This document shows positions 8,195 to 17,060 of a stretch of 64,000 nucleotides of DNA, piece after piece (the stretch's first letter is position 1; every line of letters starts with the position of its first letter). Both the position numbers and the translations under genes were made by a program. The stretch is from Azospirillum sp. B21 (GTDB lineage Bacteria; Pseudomonadota; Alphaproteobacteria; Azospirillales; Azospirillaceae): positions 502,837 to 566,836 of the forward strand of contig NZ_VTTO01000001.1 of assembly GCF_008364825.1 (NCBI RefSeq). The letters are read 5' to 3'. The notes beneath the pieces are model-generated. The model worked only from the letters and a program-made list of their open reading frames with translations, ran no database searches and had not been told where the DNA came from.

Positions 8195-11100
8195 ATGGCA
8201 AAGGCGTGGGTGCAGGCGGGGCGCTGGGCGCGGCGGGCGGTGATCGGGGTCGCCTTGACGACCACCGTGGCCGCGGCCGGCTATGCCGGCTGGCGCGAGA
8301 TGGAAACGTCGCGGCTCCAGGCGCGGCTGCTGTCCGGCGTCGCCCAGTCGATGACCGTGTCCTTGCGCGAAGGCCCCAATCCGGCAGCGCGCCATCCCGC
8401 CCACGGCCCCTATAACGAACGCCTCGGCTACACCGCCCTGCCCGGCTATCTCGACACGCTGACCCGCGACATCTACGCGGTGGAGCAGCAGGCGGTGCTG
8501 TCCCCGGCGCTCGACCGCTTCATGGCCGGCGGCGGCTTTCCGATCTACCGGGAAAAGACCCAGGCCGGCCTGACCCTGCTCGACCGCAACGGCGTGCCGA
8601 TGTACGCCGCGCGCTTCCCCGAGCGGGTATTCGAGGGCTTCGAGGATGTGCCGGCGCTGGTCGCCGACACCCTGCTGTTCATCGAGAACCGCGAGCTTCT
8701 GAACGAGGACGAGCCGCGCCGCAACCCGGCGGTGGAATGGGACCGCTTCGGCGCCGCCGTGGCGATGCTGCCGCTCCAGATGATCCGGCCGGGCCAGCGC
8801 TCCCCCGGCGGATCGACGCTCGCCACCCAGATCGAGAAGTACCGCCATTCGCCGGACGGCCAGACCACCGGCAGCGTGGAGAAGCTGCGCCAGATGGCGT
8901 CGGCCAGCGTCCGCGCCTATCGCGACGGCGAGGACACCACCGAGGCGCGGCGGCGCGTCCTGGTCGACTACCTGAACTCCACCCCGCTGACAGCGCGGCA
9001 GGGCTTCGGCGAGGTGAACGGGCTGGGCGACGGGCTGTGGGCCTGGTTCGGCACCGACCTGTCGATCGCCAAGCGCGTGCTGGCCGAGCCCGCTGCCGAG
9101 CCGCGCGCCCTGCGTCTGAAGGCGCTGGCCTACAAGCAGGTTCTGGCGCTGCTGCTGGCCCAGCGGCGGCCGTCCTATTACCTGATCCAAGACCGCGTGG
9201 CGCTCGACCGTCTGGCCGACGCCCATCTGCGGGCGCTGGCCCAGGCCGGCGTCATCGACCCGGCGCTGCGCGACGCCGCGCTCGCCATCCGGCTGGCCTT
9301 CCGCGAGGAAGCGCCGTCGCCCCCCGCCACCTCCTTCATCGAACAGAAGGCGACCAACGCCGTCCGCGCCCGACTTCTCGGCATGCTGGGGGTGCAGAGC
9401 CTCTATCAGCTCGACCGGCTCGACCTGACGGCGCAATCGACACTGGATGCGGAAACCCAGGCCCGCGTGGTCGAGGTGCTTGGCAAGCTGAACGAGCCCG
9501 AATACGCCCGCACGCTGGGGCTGACCGGCGAGCGGCTGCTGGACGCCCGCAACAACGACCTGTCCAAGCTGGTCTATTCGATCACCTTGTACGAGCGCGG
9601 CCCCGAGGCCAATTACCTGCGCGTCCAGGCCGACAACCTCGACCAGCCGCTGGACATCAACGAAGGCGCCAAGCTCGACCTCGGCTCCACCGCCAAGCTG
9701 CGCACGCTGGTGACATATCTGCAGATCGTGGCGGAGCTGCACAGCCGCTACGCCCATCTGCCCAAGGAATTCCTGGCCGACGTGCAGGACGAGGCGTCGG
9801 ACAACCTGACGCGCTGGGCGGCCTCCTGGCTGACGACCGCGCCCAACCGGCGCCTGCCGGCCATGCTGGATGCGGCGATGGAGCGCCGCTATTCCGCCAG
9901 CCCGGGCGAGGTGTTCTTCACCGGCGGCGGCCAGCACAGCTTCGTCAACTTCAACAAGGACGACAACGGCCGCATCCTGACCATACAGGAAGCCTTGCGC
10001 AGCAGCGTCAACCTGCCCTTCATCCGGCTGATGCGCGACATCGTCCAGTTTTACATGGACGAGGGGGCCGACGACGGCGCCGAGATCCTGCGCACGCCCG
10101 ATCACCCCGCCCGTCAGGCCTATCTGGCCCGCTTCGCCGACCGCGAGGGGTCGGACTTCCTCAACCGCTTCTACAACGACTACCGCAAGCGCACGCCGGA
10201 CGAGGCGCTGGCCCGGCTGGCGACCCGCTCGCGGCCGGTGCCCTACCGGCTGGCGGTGGTCTTCCGCACCGTGCGGCCCAAGGCCGGGCTTGCCGAGTTT
10301 TCCGCCTTCCTGCGCGCCCGGCTGCCGGACAAGGCGCTGTCCGATGGCGAGCTGTCGGCGCTCTACGCCAAATACGGGCCGGACCGCTTTCCGCTGAACG
10401 ACCTCGGCTATCTCGCCCGCGTCCATCCGCTGGAGCTGTGGCTGGTCGCCCATCTCCAGAACAATCCGAACGCGACGCGGGCCGAGATCCTGGCCGCCAG
10501 CGCCGACCAGCGCCAGGAAAGCTACCGCTGGCTGTTCAAGAAGGGCATGGCCGCCCAGAACACCCGCATCCGCATCGGGCTGGAGGAGGAGGCGTTCAAG
10601 CGCATCACCGCCCAGTGGCGCAGCGTCGGCTATCCCTTCGACACGCTGGTGCCGTCGCTGGCGACCTCCATCGGCAGTTCGGCCGACCGCCCGGCGGCGC
10701 TGGCGGAGCTGATGGGGCTGATCCTGAACGACGGGGTGCGCCAGCCCACCGTGCGCATCCGCTCGCTGCATTTCGCCGCCGGCACGCCTTACGAGACGAA
10801 GCTGGGGCTGGGGCCGCTGAAGGGCGAGCGCGTGCTGCATCCGGAGGTCTGCGCCACCCTGCGCCGCGCCCTGATGGACGTGGCGCAGAACGGCACCGCC
10901 AAGCGGGTCTGGGGCTCCTTCAAGGATCCCTCCGGCGCCGCGATCCCGATGGGCGGCAAGACCGGCACCGGCGACCACCGGCTTGAACGCTGGGGTCCGG
11001 GCGGCGTGCTGCTGGAATCGAAGGCGGTGGCCCGCACCGCCACCTTCGTCTTCTACATCGGCGACCGTTTCTTCGGCACCATGACCGCCTTCGTCCAGGG

Positions 11101-11239
11101 GCCGGAGGCCGACGACTACCGGTTCACCAGCGCCCTGCCCGCCCAGCTGCTGAAAAGCCTCGCCCCGGCGCTGCAGCCGCTGGTCGACCACGACTCCACC
11201 CGCACCGCCGACACGCGGCCGGCCCCAGCCGGTCTTTAA
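8195..11239 (+). CDS. Divergent class A penicillin-binding protein (GT51 plus transpeptidase)
   Basis: A 1014-residue membrane-anchored, PBP1-like protein. One N-terminal transmembrane helix (about residues 14-30) is followed by a GT51-like glycosyltransferase domain with LFIENRELLN (the first catalytic Glu) and GGSTLATQIEKY. The penicillin-binding domain has the SxxK motif as STAK in LDLGSTAKLRTL, SxN in SSVNLPFI, and KTGTGDH near residue 925. It is longer than classical PBP1a/b and poorly conserved in GT51: the position usually occupied by the second Glu (NEVYLG in PBP1b) reads NSTPLTA. The glycosyltransferase activity is therefore uncertain, while the transpeptidase motifs look intact. Confidence 0.85.
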   Translation: MAKAWVQAGRWARRAVIGVALTTTVAAAGYAGWREMETSRLQARLLSGVAQSMTVSLREGPNPAARHPAHGPYNERLGYTALPGYLDTLTRDIYAVEQQAVLSPALDRFMAGGGFPIYREKTQAGLTLLDRNGVPMYAARFPERVFEGFEDVPALVADTLLFIENRELLNEDEPRRNPAVEWDRFGAAVAMLPLQMIRPGQRSPGGSTLATQIEKYRHSPDGQTTGSVEKLRQMASASVRAYRDGEDTTEARRRVLVDYLNSTPLTARQGFGEVNGLGDGLWAWFGTDLSIAKRVLAEPAAEPRALRLKALAYKQVLALLLAQRRPSYYLIQDRVALDRLADAHLRALAQAGVIDPALRDAALAIRLAFREEAPSPPATSFIEQKATNAVRARLLGMLGVQSLYQLDRLDLTAQSTLDAETQARVVEVLGKLNEPEYARTLGLTGERLLDARNNDLSKLVYSITLYERGPEANYLRVQADNLDQPLDINEGAKLDLGSTAKLRTLVTYLQIVAELHSRYAHLPKEFLADVQDEASDNLTRWAASWLTTAPNRRLPAMLDAAMERRYSASPGEVFFTGGGQHSFVNFNKDDNGRILTIQEALRSSVNLPFIRLMRDIVQFYMDEGADDGAEILRTPDHPARQAYLARFADREGSDFLNRFYNDYRKRTPDEALARLATRSRPVPYRLAVVFRTVRPKAGLAEFSAFLRARLPDKALSDGELSALYAKYGPDRFPLNDLGYLARVHPLELWLVAHLQNNPNATRAEILAASADQRQESYRWLFKKGMAAQNTRIRIGLEEEAFKRITAQWRSVGYPFDTLVPSLATSIGSSADRPAALAELMGLILNDGVRQPTVRIRSLHFAAGTPYETKLGLGPLKGERVLHPEVCATLRRALMDVAQNGTAKRVWGSFKDPSGAAIPMGGKTGTGDHRLERWGPGGVLLESKAVARTATFVFYIGDRFFGTMTAFVQGPEADDYRFTSALPAQLLKSLAPALQPLVDHDSTRTADTRPAPAGL

Positions 11240-11306
11240 GCGCCGCGACAACCGCCGCCCCCTCCTGTTGAGGCTGTCGATACAGCGCAAGCCGGAGGGC
11301 AGAAGG

Positions 11307-12275
11307 ATGCAGGATCTGCAAGGCGCCGCCGTCGTGGTGGCCGGAGCATCGAGCGGGATCGGGCGGGCCACCGCACTGGCCTTCGCGCGCGAGGGCGCCC
11401 GGCTGGCGCTGGCCGCCCGCCGGGAGGAACTGCTGGAGGAGGTGGCGGAGGAGTGCCGCGGCCTGGGCGCCAGCGCCGTCGTCATCCCCACCGACGTCAC
11501 CGATGCGGACGCGGTGAAGCGCCTCGCCGAGCGTACGGTGGAGGAATTCGGCTCCATCGACATCTGGATCGCCAATGCCGGCGTCGGCGCGGTCGGCCGT
11601 TTCGAGGACACCCCGGTCGAGGCGCATCGCCGGGTGATCGAGACCAACCTGCTGGGGCCGCTCCACGGCGCCCATGCCGTGCTGCCCCTGTTCCGCCGCC
11701 AGGGCCACGGCACCTTCATCGCAACCGTTTCGGTCGGCGCCTTCGCGCCCGCTCCCTATGCCGCGGCCTATGCGGCGAGCAAATACGGTCTGGACGGGCT
11801 GCTGGAAAGCCTGCGGGCGGAGCTGGTCGACAGCCCGGACCTGCATGTCTGCGGCGTCTATCCCGCCTTCACCGACACACCCGGCATGATGCACGGCGCC
11901 AACTACACCGGGCACGAGCTGTCGCCGGAAGGCCCGATCTACGACGATCCCGAGGACGTGGCGGCGACGATGGTGGCCGTCGCCCGCCGTCCGCGCGCCA
12001 AGGCGATGGTCGGGGCGCTGACGCCGCTGGCCCGGCTCGGCCACGCCGTGGCGCCGCGGCTGGTGGAGGCGGTGGCGGGCTATGGCGCCCACCGCCATTT
12101 CGACCGGCAGCCCCCGGCGCCGCACGACGACGGCAACCTGTTCCAGCCGGTGGAGAGGGGCCGCGACGTCACAGGCGGCTTCTACACCCCGCCGCCCGCC
12201 TGGGTCTCGCCCGTGCTGATGGCCGGCGCTGCGGTGGCTGCCTTTGCCGCCTACCGCGGCTTGCGGCGGCACTGA
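11307..12275 (+). CDS. Short-chain dehydrogenase/reductase with C-terminal membrane segment
   Basis: A 322-residue Rossmann-fold oxidoreductase. The cofactor motif AGASSGIGRATALAF is at about residues 12-26, NAG at about 89-91, and the catalytic Ser plus YAASK (Tyr-x3-Lys) at about 150-165. The C-terminal 80 residues extend beyond a classical SDR and end with a hydrophobic helix (PVLMAGAAVAAFAAYRGL), so membrane attachment is likely. The ATG at 11307 is preceded by a GGAGGGCAGAAGG ribosome-binding site. The substrate cannot be told from sequence. It lies about 70 bp after the PBP gene and may share its transcript. Confidence 0.88.
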   Translation: MQDLQGAAVVVAGASSGIGRATALAFAREGARLALAARREELLEEVAEECRGLGASAVVIPTDVTDADAVKRLAERTVEEFGSIDIWIANAGVGAVGRFEDTPVEAHRRVIETNLLGPLHGAHAVLPLFRRQGHGTFIATVSVGAFAPAPYAAAYAASKYGLDGLLESLRAELVDSPDLHVCGVYPAFTDTPGMMHGANYTGHELSPEGPIYDDPEDVAATMVAVARRPRAKAMVGALTPLARLGHAVAPRLVEAVAGYGAHRHFDRQPPAPHDDGNLFQPVERGRDVTGGFYTPPPAWVSPVLMAGAAVAAFAAYRGLRRH

Positions 12276-12515
12276 TCGCACTTGCAGCTTCCGCTCGCAC
12301 CGATCGGGATCGTCCGTAACCTTAAATTTCACCGCGCCGGAGGCTGCTTTCCGCTACAATCAATCCGCGAACAAACCTGCCTGATCTCGATCGGTGGCGG
12401 ACGGTGACGACCGCGAATTGATGCCCGAGCGGCGCTGGAGAACGACGGCCCCCGCCACCCTTCGGAACTGCCACAACACCGAAGCCCCAGGAAGGGCACG
12501 GGGGGAGGGTACGCC

Positions 12516-14156
12516 ATGCCTGCGACCACGCCTGCCATCGACATCGAACTTGCAAGTTCCGACGCGGAGGGTGTCGGGGGCAACTCCAACTCCTCCGCCC
12601 CGGTGATCTCCGCCGATGGAACCAAGGTGGTGTTCCAAAGCTCCGCCAGCGATCTTGTCCCCGGCGACACCAACGGCCAGTACGACCTCTTCCTGAAGGA
12701 TCTGACGACCGGCGCCATCACACGGGTCAACACCGCCGCCGACGGCACGGTCGCCCAAGGCACCTTCTTCAGGTACACGTTGTCGTCCGATGGAACGACG
12801 GTGGCCTTCGCCAGCGATGCGGAGTTCCTCGTTCCCAACGACACCAACGGCACCTTCGACGTGTTCGTGAAGGACATGGTCACCGGGCAGGTGACGCTGG
12901 TCAGCCAGACCGCCGGCGGTGTCTCCGCCAACGGGTTCAGCACGTCGCCGGCCCTGTCCGCAGACGGCAGAATCGTGGCCTTCGAAAGCAGGGCAGACGA
13001 CCTCGTGCCCGGTGACACCAACGGCCAGGGCGACATCTTCGTGAAAGACCTGTCCACGGGGGCCGTGACCCTGGCGAGCCTGACCGCCGACGGCGCCCAG
13101 ACCAACGACTTCAGCGCCTCTCCGAAGCTGTCGGCCGACGGGTCGAAGCTGGTCTTCACCAGCGCCGCCACCAACCTCGTGCCCGGCGATGTGAACGGTG
13201 AGATGGACACCTTTCTCAAGGATTTGACCACGGGTCAGGTCACGCTGGTCAGCCAGTCGGCGGATGGAACCCAGCCGAATCGGCTGTCCGGCGGCATGGG
13301 CCTGTCGGATGACGGCAGCAAGGTCGTGTTCGTGACCGCCGCCGACAATCTGGTGCCGAACGAACTCAACGACACCGACGACGTGTTCTTGAAGGATCTG
13401 GCGACCGGCACCCTGACTCTGGTCAGCCAGACCGCCGCGGGCGTGCAGTCCAACGGCTGGTCGGGCGACGGGGACGTGTCCGGCGACGGAACGAAGGTGG
13501 TCTTCGTCAGCAGTGCCACCAACCTCGTGCCCGACGACACCAACGGACTGCCCGACGTGTTCATGAAGGACCTGACCAGCGGAGAGATCACGCTGGTCAG
13601 CCTGTCGCCGGACGGCCTGACCGGCAGCGGGGCCAATTGGGGCGATGCGGCGACCCTTTCCTCCGACGGCAGCCGCATCGCCTTCACCAGCGCCGCCCCC
13701 GACCTGTCGCCGGACGATGCCAACGGCCCCCTCCTCGACGTCTTCGTCGCGACGCTGGGGACCGAACCCGAGCCCGGCCGGAAGATCCGGGGCACGCGGC
13801 GGGCCGATACCCTGACCGGCGGCGACGGCGACGACACGCTCTGCGGCTGGTCGGGCAACGACCTGCTTGCCGGCGGGGCGGGAGACGACCTGCTGTTCGG
13901 CGGCCGCGGGAAGGACACGCTGACCGGCGGCGAGGGCGCCGACCTGTTCGTGACCGGCCGGGGCGGCGGCCGCGATCTGGTCACCGACTTCGATTTCGCG
14001 GAGGGCGACCGCATCGGCCTTGCCGGCAGTCTCCATTGGCGGGTCCGCTCCAACGTGTCAGGCGACGCGGTGGTCGATGTCAGGGGCTCCGGCAGCCTGA
14101 CGCTGGCCGGCATCGCAGCGGACGAGGTCACCTCCGCATGGTTCACGGCGGTCTGA
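12516..14156 (+). CDS. Secreted seven-repeat beta-propeller protein with RTX tail
   Basis: A 546-residue protein with no signal peptide. Residues about 15-415 comprise seven repeats of about 58 residues with the pattern [12 protein letters not shown], then [17 protein letters not shown] and TGxxTLVS. They resemble PD40/TolB-like propeller blades, each with an Asp-rich DTNGxxD loop that looks calcium-binding. Residues about 425-475 hold RTX nonapeptides ([31 protein letters not shown]), followed by a typical RTX C-terminal domain ([14 protein letters not shown]). This suggests export by a type I secretion system, though none is encoded nearby. The start is preceded by GGGGGAGGG. The target or ligand is unknown. 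Confidence 0.85.
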   Translation: MPATTPAIDIELASSDAEGVGGNSNSSAPVISADGTKVVFQSSASDLVPGDTNGQYDLFLKDLTTGAITRVNTAADGTVAQGTFFRYTLSSDGTTVAFASDAEFLVPNDTNGTFDVFVKDMVTGQVTLVSQTAGGVSANGFSTSPALSADGRIVAFESRADDLVPGDTNGQGDIFVKDLSTGAVTLASLTADGAQTNDFSASPKLSADGSKLVFTSAATNLVPGDVNGEMDTFLKDLTTGQVTLVSQSADGTQPNRLSGGMGLSDDGSKVVFVTAADNLVPNELNDTDDVFLKDLATGTLTLVSQTAAGVQSNGWSGDGDVSGDGTKVVFVSSATNLVPDDTNGLPDVFMKDLTSGEITLVSLSPDGLTGSGANWGDAATLSSDGSRIAFTSAAPDLSPDDANGPLLDVFVATLGTEPEPGRKIRGTRRADTLTGGDGDDTLCGWSGNDLLAGGAGDDLLFGGRGKDTLTGGEGADLFVTGRGGGRDLVTDFDFAEGDRIGLAGSLHWRVRSNVSGDAVVDVRGSGSLTLAGIAADEVTSAWFTAV

Positions 14157-14447
14157 CCGGAGGCACGTTTTCGTGGGATGCTTAAGCCGTCCCGTCAGCC
14201 ATGGTATAGTGGACGGGTCAAGTCCTTGCCCGTGGAGGGCCCCGCATGCGCCGTCACCCACCCTGCGAAGTGAACAACTGAACAGGGTCGCGGAAACCGT
14301 TTCATACCGTTTCAAACGTTCCATCCGCCGCCTGTTCATGTGAAAATCCGCCACGCCCCTTGACGCAGCTCCCCGATTGCCGTAAGCACGCCGCGCACGC
14401 GTCGGCACCCCTGGAGGCCGGCGCCCTTTTCGTTTTGGAGCATCGTC
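14157..14447. other. Intergenic region upstream of rplY with direct repeats
   Basis: This 291-bp gap contains a direct repeat ACCGTTTCA at 14296-14304 and 14306-14314, exactly 10 bp apart, which could be an operator. A possible rplY promoter is TTGACG at 14360-14365 with a weak TAAGCA 17 bp downstream. The role of either is inferred only from sequence and position. Confidence 0.35.
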
Positions 14448-15044
14448 ATGACCAAGATCATTCCGCTCGGCGCTGAGACGCGCGAACGGGCCGGCAAGGG
14501 GACCGCCCGCCAGACCCGCCGTGACGGCCGCATTCCGGCCGTCATCTACGGTGGCAAGCAGGCTCCCCTGACCATTTCGCTCGAGAAGTTCGAGTTCACC
14601 CGCGTCCTGCATCAGCCGGGCTTCTTCACGCACCTGTTCGAAGTGACCGTCGACGGCGCCGCCCATCGCGTCCTGCCGCGCGACGTGCAGTTCCACCCGG
14701 TGACCGACGTCCCGCTGCATGTCGACTTCCTGCGCGTTTCGGCCGACACCCGCACCAACGTGCAGGTTCCGGTCGAGTTCGTCGATCAGGACAAGTCGGC
14801 CGGCCTGAAGCGCGGCGGCGTTCTGAACATCGTCCGTCACGAGCTGGAGCTGAGCTGCCCGGCCGACAGCATCCCCGAGAGCATCACGATCTCGTGCGAG
14901 GGCTTCGACGTCGGCGACTCGATCCACATCTCCTCGGTCAAGCTGCCGGAGGGTGTGACCTCGACGATCACCGATCGCGATTTCACCATCGCGACCATCG
15001 TTGCTCCGTCGGGCCTGAAGTCGGAAGAGGGCGCCGCTTCCTAA
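14448..15044 (+). CDS. rplY: 50S ribosomal protein L25/general stress protein Ctc
   Basis: A 198-residue, Ctc-type (two-domain) L25 that binds 5S rRNA in the large ribosomal subunit. The N-terminal L25 domain covers about residues 1-95 (RERAGKGTARQTRRDGRIPAV, then RVLPRDVQFHPVTDVPLHVDF). The C-terminal TL5 beta domain follows (KRGGVLNIVRHELELSCPAD and the LPEGVTSTITDRDFTIATIVAP ending). The length fits alphaproteobacterial L25. It is followed by a GC hairpin and then pth, the usual partner of rplY in bacteria. Confidence 0.95.
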   Translation: MTKIIPLGAETRERAGKGTARQTRRDGRIPAVIYGGKQAPLTISLEKFEFTRVLHQPGFFTHLFEVTVDGAAHRVLPRDVQFHPVTDVPLHVDFLRVSADTRTNVQVPVEFVDQDKSAGLKRGGVLNIVRHELELSCPADSIPESITISCEGFDVGDSIHISSVKLPEGVTSTITDRDFTIATIVAPSGLKSEEGAAS

Positions 15045-15075
15045 CCGGAGCGTCCGTTCTTCGACGATGGGTACA

Positions 15076-15100
15076 GTGGGGGGCTTCGGCCCCCCGCTTC
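15076..15100 (+). terminator. GC hairpin with TTCG loop between rplY and pth
   Basis: GGGGGGC (15078-15084), TTCG, GCCCCCC (15089-15095) make a seven-base-pair stem with a stable tetraloop. No real T-run follows, so it may be a weak terminator or an mRNA-stabilising structure that lowers pth expression relative to rplY. Confidence 0.5.
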
Positions 15101-15134
15101 GTTTGTGGAGAGTGCTTTCCGAAGGGTGAGGGAC

Positions 15135-15707
15135 ATGCTGCTTCTGGTCGGATTGGGCAACCCCGGCAACGAGTATGCCCGCAACCGCCACAACATCGGT
15201 TTCATGGCGGTGGAGACCATCGCCCAGCGCCATCGCTTCACCCCGTGGAAGAAGCGCTTCCAGGGCCAGACCGCCGAGGGCACCGTCGCCGGCGACAAGG
15301 TGCTGGCGCTCGAACCCGCCACCTTCATGAACCTGTCCGGCCAGTCGGTGGTGGCGGCCCTGCAGTTCTACAAGCTGAAGCCCGAGAACGTCGTCGTCAT
15401 CCATGACGAACTCGACCTGCCCCCCGGCAAGATCCGGGTGAAGAAGGGCGGCGGCCATGGCGGCCACAACGGCCTGCGCTCCATCGACGCGCATATCGGC
15501 AAGGAATACTGGCGCATCCGGCTGGGCATCGGCCATCCCGGCAACAAGGATCTGGTCAGCGGCTATGTCCTGCACGACTTCGCCAAGGCCGACCAGACCT
15601 GGATCGACCCGCTGCTCGACGCCGTCTCCGACAACCTCCCCCTGATGGTGGAAGGCCAGCCGGAGCTGTTCATGAACAAGGTGACGGTGGCGACGCAGGC
15701 GCGATAA
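15135..15707 (+). CDS. pth: Peptidyl-tRNA hydrolase
   Basis: A 190-residue Pth that releases peptides from peptidyl-tRNA lost from stalled ribosomes. The N-terminus [22 protein letters not shown] contains the catalytic His (in RHNIGF) and conserved Asn residues. The ATFMNLSG and [18 protein letters not shown] motifs follow, along with GGHNGLRSI and RLGIGHPG. I chose the ATG at 15135 because family homology starts there and a GTGAGGGAC ribosome-binding-site-like stretch precedes it. Its position between rplY and ychF is the common bacterial order. Confidence 0.95.
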   Translation: MLLLVGLGNPGNEYARNRHNIGFMAVETIAQRHRFTPWKKRFQGQTAEGTVAGDKVLALEPATFMNLSGQSVVAALQFYKLKPENVVVIHDELDLPPGKIRVKKGGGHGGHNGLRSIDAHIGKEYWRIRLGIGHPGNKDLVSGYVLHDFAKADQTWIDPLLDAVSDNLPLMVEGQPELFMNKVTVATQAR

Positions 15708-15811
15708 GCCGCGGCCTGCCCGTCCCCTCCCCCACTTCGCGTTTGCGCTTTGGTCCCCATCGTAGGATAAAGCGCGTCAATTCCAGCATTTCCGACGGCG
15801 AGCACCCACCC

Positions 15812-16912
15812 ATGGGCTTCAATTGCGGCATCGTCGGCCTGCCGAACGTCGGCAAGTCGACCCTTTTCAACGCGCTGACCGCCACCCAGGCGGCGGAGGC
15901 GGCGAATTTCCCCTTCTGCACCAAGGAGCCGAACGTCGGCCGCGTCAGCGTGCCCGACCCGCGGCAGGACAAGCTGGCGGAAATCGCCAAGTCGCAGAAG
16001 GTCATCCCGACCCAGTTGGAGTTCGTGGACATCGCCGGCCTGATCCGCGGCGCGTCGAAGGGTGAAGGGCTGGGCAACCAGTTCCTCGCCAACATCCGCG
16101 AAGTCGACGCCATCGTCCATGTGCTGCGCTGCTTCGAGGACGACGACATCACCCATGTCGAGGGCAGCGTCGATCCGCTGCGCGACGCCGAGGTGGTCGA
16201 AACCGAGCTGATGCTCGCCGACATGGAAAGCCTGGAACGCCAGCTGACCAGCCTGCAGAAGAAGGCCAAGGGCGGCGACAAGGACAGCAAGATCAAGGCC
16301 GACCTGATGGAGCGTGCCCTCAAGGTGCTCCAGGACGGCAAGCCCGCCCGCGTGGTCGAGGTGTCGGACGAGGAGCGGCCGGTGTTCAAGCAGTTCATGC
16401 TGCTGACCGCCAAGCCGGTCCTCTATGTCTGCAACGTGGAGGAGGCGTCCGCCGCCACCGGCAACAGCTTCTCCGCCAAGGTCGCCGAAAAGGCCAAGGC
16501 CGAGAATGCCGAGGTCGTCGTCATCTCCGCCGCCATCGAGTCCGAGGTCGCCCAGCTCACCGATCCGGCCGAGAAGGCGGAATTCCTGGAATCGATGGGG
16601 CTGGAGGAAACCGGCCTGAACAAGCTGATCCGCGCCGGCTTCAAGCTGCTGGACCTGATCACCTTCTTCACCGTCGGCCCCAAGGAGACGCGCGCCTGGA
16701 CCGTGCGCCGCAACGCCAAGGCCCCGGAGGCCGCCGGCGTCATCCACACCGACTTCGAACGCGGCTTCATCCGCGCCGAAACCATCGACTACACCAGCTA
16801 CGTCACGCTGGGTGGCGAGCAGGGGGCGAAGGACGCCGGCAAGATGCGCCAGGAAGGCAAGGAATACGTCGTCCAGGACGGCGACATCTTCCACTTCCGC
16901 TTCAACGTCTGA
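15812..16912 (+). CDS. ychF: Redox-regulated ribosome-associated ATPase YchF/OLA1
   Basis: A 366-residue Obg-family P-loop protein, which in characterised members hydrolyses ATP rather than GTP and binds ribosomes. Walker A is GLPNVGKSTLFNAL near residue 8; VDIAGLIRGASKGEGLGNQFL is switch II. A coiled-coil insertion spans about residues 125-200, and the TGS domain is C-terminal (LITFFTVGPKETRAWTVRR, YVVQDGDIFHFRFNV). The ATG at 15812 gives the standard length. A small hairpin (GGGGGC/GCCCCC, 16934-16951) follows the stop. Confidence 0.95.
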   Translation: MGFNCGIVGLPNVGKSTLFNALTATQAAEAANFPFCTKEPNVGRVSVPDPRQDKLAEIAKSQKVIPTQLEFVDIAGLIRGASKGEGLGNQFLANIREVDAIVHVLRCFEDDDITHVEGSVDPLRDAEVVETELMLADMESLERQLTSLQKKAKGGDKDSKIKADLMERALKVLQDGKPARVVEVSDEERPVFKQFMLLTAKPVLYVCNVEEASAATGNSFSAKVAEKAKAENAEVVVISAAIESEVAQLTDPAEKAEFLESMGLEETGLNKLIRAGFKLLDLITFFTVGPKETRAWTVRRNAKAPEAAGVIHTDFERGFIRAETIDYTSYVTLGGEQGAKDAGKMRQEGKEYVVQDGDIFHFRFNV

Positions 16913-17060
16913 TCGGACGAGGTTTGAGGGGACGGGGGCGTAACAGCCCCCATTCCACCTCCGCCGTCACCCAACTGTCATATTGTCGTAACAATCCGCA
17001 CGCCCCACCCTTCAGTTAGGGGTGCGGCCTGACCGCCCCCGATCCGACACAGGGGGTGCG

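Noticed and set aside
8159..11719. Open frame of 1186 codons on the minus strand
   Set aside because: It is the shadow of the class A PBP and SDR genes, with no family-like sequence.
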